A DNA stretch of 21,511 bases. It comes from JANXVY01 sp038329675 (GTDB lineage: Bacteria > Pseudomonadota > Alphaproteobacteria > Rhizobiales > Hyphomicrobiaceae). The stretch covers positions 1 through 21,511 of the forward strand of contig JBBQNE010000046.1 in assembly GCA_038329675.1 (NCBI GenBank), read 5' to 3'. The notes beneath the pieces were generated by a model, which saw only the letters and a program-made list of their open reading frames with translations, had not been told where the DNA came from and did no database searches. This document shows, one piece after another, positions 15,101 to 21,511 of the stretch. Numbering within the stretch: position 1 is the first letter of the stretch; each line of letters begins with the position of its first letter. Both the position numbers and the translations under genes were made by a program.

Positions 15101-16015
15101 ATGAGCGAGAGCCAACCGTCGGGCGACAAAGCAGTGGGCGACAAGGTATCAGGCGATAAGCCCGCCGGTGACAAGGTCATCGGCAAGGAGCTGTTCCCGG
15201 TTCTTCCACTCCGCGACATTGTGGTGTTTCCCCACATGATCGTGCCGCTGTTCGTTGGGCGCGAAAAGTCGATTGCTGCCCTGGAAGAAGTGATGCGCGC
15301 CGACAAACACATTCTTTTGGCCGCCCAGAAGAATGCTGGCGATGACGATCCCGCGACAGATGCGATTTTTGAAGTGGGTACGCTTGCCTCTGTGCTCCAG
15401 CTGCTCAAGCTGCCCGATGGCACGGTCAAGGTATTGGTCGAAGGCAACACGCGCGCGAAAATCAAACGCTACACCGCGAACGCCGACTACATCGAAGCCG
15501 AGGTTGAGCGGCTGACGGAAGAGGTCGGGACGGAAGAAGAGATCGAGGCGTTGTCGCGCTCTGCGATCTCGCAGTTTGAGAGCTACGTTAAGCTCAATAA
15601 AAAGATCAGCCCCGAAGTGTTGGGTACGATCAGCCAAACCGAAGACCCATCAAAACTCGCCGATACGATCGCGTCGAACTTGGCCGTCAAGATTTCCGAA
15701 AAGCAGGAAGTGCTCGAAATCACGTCGATTTCAGCACGCCTGGAGCGCGTGTTTGCGCTAATGGAAAGCGAAATCTCAGTTCTTCAGGTCGAAAAGAAAA
15801 TCCGCAGCCGCGTGAAGCGGCAAATGGAAAAGACGCAGCGCGAGTACTATCTCAACGAGCAGATGAAGGCGATCCAGAAGGAGCTCGGCGATAACGACGA
15901 GCGCGAGGAGGTCGTCGAGTTCGAAGAGAAGATCGAGAACACGAAGCTATCAAAGGAAGCCCGTGACAAGGCTCTAGCCGAGCTGAAGAAGCTTAAGCAG
16001 ATGAGCCCAATGTAA
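15101..16015 (+). CDS. lon: Lon protease, N-terminal substrate-recognition part, ended by an in-frame TAA
   Basis: 304 aa. Residues about 30-225 form the Lon N-terminal (LAN/PUA-like) domain, starting ELFPVLPLRDIVVFPHM. The following helical segment ends LKKLKQMSPM. In intact Lon the next residues are Ser-Ala-Glu-Ala-Thr-Val. Here the Ser codon is TAA, and the frame then continues correctly with AEATVVRNYLDW. One base change (TCA to TAA) explains it; there is no frameshift. The first 28 residues are unusual, with repeated x-GDK units (SGDK, VGDK, SGDK, AGDK) of about 15 nt period. Made alone, this part would bind substrates but lack ATPase and protease activity. Either lon is a fresh pseudogene, or it works as two chains or by readthrough, or this is a sequencing error. 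Confidence 0.85.
   Translation: MSESQPSGDKAVGDKVSGDKPAGDKVIGKELFPVLPLRDIVVFPHMIVPLFVGREKSIAALEEVMRADKHILLAAQKNAGDDDPATDAIFEVGTLASVLQLLKLPDGTVKVLVEGNTRAKIKRYTANADYIEAEVERLTEEVGTEEEIEALSRSAISQFESYVKLNKKISPEVLGTISQTEDPSKLADTIASNLAVKISEKQEVLEITSISARLERVFALMESEISVLQVEKKIRSRVKRQMEKTQREYYLNEQMKAIQKELGDNDEREEVVEFEEKIENTKLSKEARDKALAELKKLKQMSPM
16013..16015 (+). other. lon: In-frame TAA interrupting lon
   Basis: The stop replaces the conserved Ser of the MSPMSAEATV motif. The sequence before (15101-16012) and after (16016-17644) is in the same frame, with no other defect in conserved Lon motifs. The context is ATG TAA GCT GAA. Confidence 0.9.
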
Positions 16016-16027
16016 GCTGAAGCGACC

Positions 16028-17635
<1,608 letters not shown>

Positions 17636-17644
<9 letters not shown>

Positions 17645-17664
17645 CACACGTCGCGGGGGTTTTT
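17636..17664 (+). terminator. Rho-independent terminator of lon
   Basis: CCCCCGTGAC (17636-17645) pairs with GTCGCGGGGG (17650-17659), with one wobble and loop ACAC. Five T (17660-17664) follow. This is a strong, canonical structure and includes the lon stop codon. Confidence 0.9.
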
Positions 17665-17790
17665 CTTTCACAGCACCATATGTTGTTGGTTGTTGCGTGC
17701 TGAGCGCCTCTGAATGGAAAAAAACCGTCTGTAGACGTTGCCGATCGCTTGAATTCCCCGTGTTTTCGGGCACTTTAGCGTGTTTTCCGC

Positions 17791-17819
17791 TTGACGGAGC
17801 CGTCCGAACGGCATTTTCT
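17791..17819 (+). promoter_or_regulatory. Candidate promoter for the HU gene
   Basis: TTGACG (17791-17796) stands 17 nt before TTTTCT (17814-17819), in the 262-nt gap between the lon terminator and the HU gene. The -10 element is weak. This rests on motif match only. Confidence 0.3.
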
Positions 17820-17926
17820 CCGCCGCACCGTTGCTGATGCAGCGATGTCGAGTGGCGAACGCTATATCTTGAGTGTGCGTGTGCGGTTCGCCCATTATTA
17901 TCATGCCGTCGGAAGGAAGAACTCAC

Positions 17927-18199
17927 ATGAGCAAGAAAGATCTGGTCGACGCTGTCGCCACCCATGCCGAGATTACAAAAGAAAAAGCTGGGAACGCCGT
18001 CGATGCAGTCCTCGACTACATTAAGAAGTCGATGAAGAAGGGTGATGAAGTGCGCATCCCTGACTTCGGCACGTTCAAGGTGACGAAGCGCAAGGCACGT
18101 GAGGGCCGCAATCCTTCAACCGGCGCAACGATCAAGATTCCCGCCGCCAAAGTCCCAAAGTTCAGCCCGTCAAAGGGCCTCAAGGACCTGTTGAACTGA
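17927..18199 (+). CDS. hupB: HU-family DNA-binding protein
   Basis: 90 aa from the ATG at 17927, with a strong GGAAGGA ribosome-binding site. The full HU fold is present: helical dimerisation part MSKKDLVDAVATHAEITKEKA, then the beta arm with IPDFGTFKVTKRKAREGRNPSTGATIKIPAAKVPKFSPSK split by the usual turns, and the GRNPSTG motif at the arm tip. HU bends DNA and compacts the nucleoid. The location directly after lon is conserved in many proteobacteria. The gene is flanked by terminators on both sides, so it is a single-gene unit. Confidence 0.96.
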   Translation: MSKKDLVDAVATHAEITKEKAGNAVDAVLDYIKKSMKKGDEVRIPDFGTFKVTKRKAREGRNPSTGATIKIPAAKVPKFSPSKGLKDLLN

Positions 18200-18246
18200 C
18201 CCGATTAGCGGTTCAGGCAGCCGCGCATCAAAGCAACGCATACGCG

Positions 18247-18275
18247 AAACGGCGCCCCATCAGAGCGCCGTTTTT
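18247..18275 (+). terminator. Rho-independent terminator of the HU gene
   Basis: AAACGGCGC (18247-18255) pairs with GCGCCGTTT (18265-18273), with T through 18275. The loop is 9 nt. It lies 47 nt past the stop codon. Confidence 0.85.
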
Positions 18276-18357
18276 GTTTGTGCTGTGCGCACATGCCAGG
18301 GGCGAGCTGCAAGCGTCCACGTTTGCCGGGCGATTCCACACATCGTTCGAAAACAAT

Positions 18358-18403
18358 TTGCACTTCAAACGATCGTTTGATCAAATCTGAATGTATATTC
18401 AGA
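18358..18403 (+). promoter_or_regulatory. Operator-like palindromes and candidate promoter upstream of the FAS1 gene
   Basis: A perfect 14-bp palindrome CAAACGATCGTTTG (18366-18379) is followed by TCTGAAT-GTAT-ATTCAGA (18386-18403), a 7-bp inverted repeat. A weak promoter (TTGCAC at 18358, TCAAAT at 18381, 17 nt apart) would overlap the first palindrome. This arrangement suits a repressor site. The surrounding 18340-18480 stretch is clearly richer in A and T than the rest. The regulator is not identifiable. Confidence 0.45.
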
Positions 18404-18581
18404 AAACTTAGAAACGAGAAATATTGAATTGCGGCGTGATTAGGTCGTGAAACAATAAATTTTAATAATTCGGGTTCTGGAAACCAAATCGATCATGCGC
18501 GCGTTAGAGATGCGTGATGTTGAATGGTCGAATGAGCATCCAGCATCTGAAGTTGTAAAAATGCAAGAGAATGGAGAAGTC

Positions 18582-19061
18582 ATGAAGCTTATTGCGGTTC
18601 TCGCAACGGCCACGGCTCTATTTTTGGGCGCAACCGGAGCCAATGCAAAGATGAATGATATTGTTGATACCGCGGTTGCCGCGGGCAAGTTCAATACGCT
18701 GGTCGCAGCCGTCAAGGCAGCTGGTCTCGTTGACACGCTGAAGGGCGCAGGCCCGTTCACCGTGTTTGCCCCGACCGATGAGGCGTTCGCAAAGCTACCG
18801 AAGGGTACGGTCGAAGATCTGCTGAAGCCTGAAAACAAGGCGAAGCTGGCAGCGATCCTCACGTATCACGTCGTGCCATCGAAGGTGATGGCCGCAGATA
18901 TCGCGGGCAAGAAGATGCAAGTCAAAACCGTTCAAGGCTCAGAACTCGCGGTTGATGCCACGTCAGGCGTCAAGATCAATAATGCATCGGTCGTTACACC
19001 CGACGTGGCCACGTCAAATGGCGTGATCCACATCATCGACACGGTGTTGATGCCGAAGTGA
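18582..19061 (+). CDS. Secreted fasciclin (FAS1) domain protein
   Basis: 159 aa from the ATG at 18582, preceded by GGAGA. The frame is open from 18495, but only this start gives a signal peptide (MKLIAVLATATALFLGATGANA, cleavage near residue 22, shown here in two parts: core LIAVLATATALF and end GATGANA). The rest is one FAS1 domain, with H1 motif FTVFAPTDEAF, YHVVP in the middle and H2 motif NGVIHIIDTVLMP at the end. Such proteins act in the periplasm or outside the cell, often in adhesion or stress survival. The gene stands alone with its own palindromic upstream region and a terminator. Confidence 0.93.
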   Translation: MKLIAVLATATALFLGATGANAKMNDIVDTAVAAGKFNTLVAAVKAAGLVDTLKGAGPFTVFAPTDEAFAKLPKGTVEDLLKPENKAKLAAILTYHVVPSKVMAADIAGKKMQVKTVQGSELAVDATSGVKINNASVVTPDVATSNGVIHIIDTVLMPK

Positions 19062-19143
19062 GATCCCATACGCGAGCAGACGCGAGTTGGCTGGATGATC
19101 GTCACGTGAGCTAGATTAGCAACCGTTTGTTCGTATACAGTTG

Positions 19144-19170
19144 CGGCGCTCCCTAACGGGGGCGCCGTTT
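19144..19170 (+). terminator. Terminator after the FAS1 gene
   Basis: CGGCGCTCCC (19144-19153) pairs with GGGGGCGCCG (19158-19167), with one wobble and loop TAAC. A short TTT follows. It lies between the convergent FAS1 and CoA-transferase genes. Confidence 0.75.
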
Positions 19171-19235
19171 CGTATTTGAGCGGCCGGATGATGCCGCATT
19201 GGCGCCTGATCGCATCGAGATAACCGGCGGTCCGT

Positions 19236-21182
19236 TCAATCTGCCCAGGTCGAACCCTCAAGATAAGCATGGGCCTCTTCGGCGCGCTCAAAGATGTGTG
19301 GGCGCAAGCCACGCTTCGATAGGGCCTCTTTCATTTTCATGCGCATGAACGCGCTCGTCGTGTAGCGAGCGGTTGACGCGTAGTGGTGTTCGGCCATGTA
19401 GGCGATCATGTCGGCGTATTCATCGTAGAGATTATCGGCGATGCGGCAGCCGTCATGGTTCACAACCGAGTTTACGCGGCGGCCTGCCTTCTTGCTGGCA
19501 GCGATCAGAATTCGCTTGAGCGCGTCGACGTCGGCTTTTTTGCGGATATTATAGCCTTCAAGGTTCAAGAATAAAATGTTGCGTCCAGCATCGTAGCTGA
19601 TCCGCTCTTCAAGCTTGATGTTCATCAAATCAGACACGAGGTCCATGGGCTCATCGCGGAAGATACGCGGGTCCATGGTCACGGGTTGATTGATGATCGG
19701 CTCGAAGTCCATGTGCGGGAGAATGTGCGCGTCGATATCGATACCGGGCGCCACTTCGATTAATTCGAGACCGGCGGCCGTCAATTGGAACACGCAGCGC
19801 TCGGTCACGTAGAGCACGGGTTGCTTTTTCTTCGCAGCGAACGTGCCTGAAAACGTGATCTGCTCGACGGCTTTGACGAACTTGCGCGCTTTGCCCTCTT
19901 TCAAGATGCGGACCTTGCCATCCTCGATGGCTATGTCGAGACCACCGGCTGTGAAGGTGCCAGCAAACACGACCGCGCTCGAATTCTGTGAAATGTCGAT
20001 GAAGCCGCCACAGCCATTGAGTCGGCCACCGAACTTCGACGTGTTAACGTTGCCGTGCCGGTCGCATTCGGCCATGCCGAGGCACGTCAGATCGAGGCCG
20101 CCGCCGTGGTAGAAATCAAACATCTGGTTCTGGTCGATGATCGAATGGGAGTTTGCAGCCGAGCCGAAGCTTGATCCCCCCGCTAGGACGCCACCGACGG
20201 CGCCAGCTTCGGTGGTCATCGTGATGTAGGGCGTGACTTTTTCTTCGTTGGCAACGGCTGCAACGCCATCGGGTGCGCCGACGCCAAGATTGATCACGCC
20301 GTTGACGGGGAGTTCAAAGGCGGCGCGGCGGGCGACGATCTTGCGCTCATCGAGAACCATCTTCGCCATACCTTCGGCAGGAACGCGGATTTCGCCCGAA
20401 AGCGCCGGGTCATACATCACACCGTAGTTCATGCGGTGGAGTTCGGGCGTTTCGGCAACGACGACGCAATCGACGAGGATGCCGGGAACGTGGACGTCTT
20501 TTGGCTTGATGGAGCCCTGTTCGACGATCCGCTCGACCTGCGCGATGACCACGCCTCCGTTGTTATGGGCAGCCATCGCTTGAGCCATCACGTCGAGTGT
20601 GAGGGCCTCTTTTTCCATCGACAGATTGCCGAAGGGGTCGGCGCTGGTCGCGCGAATGAGGGCGACGTCGATTGGAGTTGCTTTGTAAAACAGCCACTCT
20701 TCGCCATCGACTTCGACGAGCTTGACGATGTCGACGGTCGTCACGTCGTTGACCTTGCCGCCACCGAGGCGCGGGTCGACGTAGGTATGGAGCCCCACTT
20801 TGGAGAACAGCCCAGGGCTGCCGGACGCGCAGCTGCGATAGAGTTTCGAGATAATGCCCTGCGGCAGGTTGTAGCCCTGGATGCGCTTTTCTTGAGCCGC
20901 AGATGCAACTTTGGGCATCCGGCCGAAGTTCGCCGCGATCACGCATTTGAGCAGGCCGTCGTGGTGGAGGCGCCCGGTGCCGAGGCCTTTGCTGTCGCCA
21001 GCGCCAGCACACATCACAAGGGTGAGATCGCGGGGGGACTGGCTTGCCACGAACCGGCGCTCAAGGGCTGCGTGGAGAGCCTCTGGGATGCAGCTCTGGA
21101 CGAAACCTGTGGTGGCCACGACGTCGCCATCGCGAACCAAGGCCAAAGCTTCATCGGCCGAGATGACTTTGTTCTTAAGCAC
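19236..21182 (-). CDS. Acyl-CoA:acetate/3-ketoacid CoA-transferase, fused subunits, with extra C-terminal domain
   Basis: 648 aa from a GTG start at 21182 (ribosome-binding site AGGAG, 7 nt before it). Both halves of the class I CoA-transferase are in one chain, like propionate CoA-transferase and YdiF. The likely catalytic glutamate is Glu325 in TMTTEAGAVGGV, and the oxyanion-type glycine motif is LGVGAPDGVA at about 299-308. The canonical family ends near residue 525 (HMDFEPII...MDPRIF). Here about 120 more residues follow (ERISYDAGRNILFLNLEGY, VNSVVNHDGCRIADNL), resembling a STAS/SpoIIAA-like fold, which is inference. It transfers CoA between acyl groups and a short acid; the exact substrate is not readable from sequence. 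It is convergent with the FAS1 gene and divergent from the DUF805 gene. Confidence 0.9.
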   Translation of the reverse strand: MLKNKVISADEALALVRDGDVVATTGFVQSCIPEALHAALERRFVASQSPRDLTLVMCAGAGDSKGLGTGRLHHDGLLKCVIAANFGRMPKVASAAQEKRIQGYNLPQGIISKLYRSCASGSPGLFSKVGLHTYVDPRLGGGKVNDVTTVDIVKLVEVDGEEWLFYKATPIDVALIRATSADPFGNLSMEKEALTLDVMAQAMAAHNNGGVVIAQVERIVEQGSIKPKDVHVPGILVDCVVVAETPELHRMNYGVMYDPALSGEIRVPAEGMAKMVLDERKIVARRAAFELPVNGVINLGVGAPDGVAAVANEEKVTPYITMTTEAGAVGGVLAGGSSFGSAANSHSIIDQNQMFDFYHGGGLDLTCLGMAECDRHGNVNTSKFGGRLNGCGGFIDISQNSSAVVFAGTFTAGGLDIAIEDGKVRILKEGKARKFVKAVEQITFSGTFAAKKKQPVLYVTERCVFQLTAAGLELIEVAPGIDIDAHILPHMDFEPIINQPVTMDPRIFRDEPMDLVSDLMNIKLEERISYDAGRNILFLNLEGYNIRKKADVDALKRILIAASKKAGRRVNSVVNHDGCRIADNLYDEYADMIAYMAEHHYASTARYTTSAFMRMKMKEALSKRGLRPHIFERAEEAHAYLEGSTWAD

Positions 21183-21379
21183 CGGTCACTCCTGTTGGGG
21201 TCGGCTGGAGGACTAACCCAGGCGGAACTATACGTCACGGACCGAATGGTGTGCGATGGGCTGCCCAAACGGGTGGGTTGCGACGGCGATAACGAAAAAA
21301 AGAACCGATTGGAGAGACGCCGTCAATAATTTGTGGGGCAGACTACGGCCTCAACAACGGTGTCTAGGGGACCATTGGT

Positions 21380-21511
21380 ATGAGCATCCGGCGCGCGATG
21401 TGGAGCTTTGAAGGACGCATTTGTCGGCGCACTTATTGGCTGGCTAGCCTCGCATGGGTGGTCATCTACATCGCAATCATAGCGCCCCTGACCATCTGGG
21501 CGTCCAACGGC
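21380..21511 (+). CDS. DUF805-like inner-membrane protein (3' truncated by window)
   Basis: Only 44 residues are visible. The ATG at 21380 follows TAGGGGA. MWSFEGRICRRTYWLASLAWVV (read as WSFEGRICRRTYW plus a hydrophobic helix) matches the DUF805 opening F-x-F-x-G-R-x-x-R-x-x-Y/F-W and its first membrane helix. Function of the family is not established. The gene continues beyond the right edge. Confidence 0.75.
   Translation, partial: MSIRRAMWSFEGRICRRTYWLASLAWVVIYIAIIAPLTIWASNG

Overview
The window looks like a chromosomal segment of an alphaproteobacterium, probably of the Hyphomicrobiales/Rhizobiales. The evidence is the high GC content, the conserved order trigger factor - clpP - clpX - lon - HU gene, protein sequences close to the rhizobial type, and an Omp25/RopB-like small beta-barrel protein. 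No database search was possible, so genus and species are not assigned.

The left third (1-8900) is accessory in character. It opens inside a caspase-like protein fused to a C-terminal formylglycine-generating-enzyme (FGE/SUMF1-type) domain. The last coding bases of that gene (1525-1645) are repeated once without gaps at 1869-1989, just past the stop codon. In the 105-nt core, 13 of the 14 mismatches fall on adenines of the downstream copy, which is built from AAC/AAT codons. This is the signature of a diversity-generating retroelement (DGR): a variable repeat (VR) in the target gene and a template repeat (TR) in the intergenic region. No reverse transcriptase or Avd gene is visible in the window. 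Next come a second, secreted caspase-like protein (988 aa) and, 26 nt later, a secreted protein with a cysteine-rich tail (840 aa). After them lie a small reverse-strand ORF of unknown function and a short, decaying CRISPR array with type I-E-like 29/32-nt geometry and no cas genes here.

The central part (9000-10720) holds tRNA-Cys(GCA), an outer-membrane beta-barrel protein with its own terminator, and tRNA-Leu(UAG).

The right half is core genome: tig, clpP, clpX, lon and an HU gene form the protein-folding and proteolysis block. Lon is interrupted by one in-frame TAA at 16013-16015, between its N-terminal domain and its AAA+ domain. Both halves are otherwise intact and in the same frame. 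After the HU gene come a secreted FAS1 (fasciclin) protein, a convergent fused CoA-transferase with an extra C-terminal domain, and the start of a DUF805-type membrane protein at the right edge.

The most notable item is the DGR that apparently diversifies a caspase-FGE protein next to a second caspase-like gene. The interrupted lon and the orphan degenerate CRISPR array come next.
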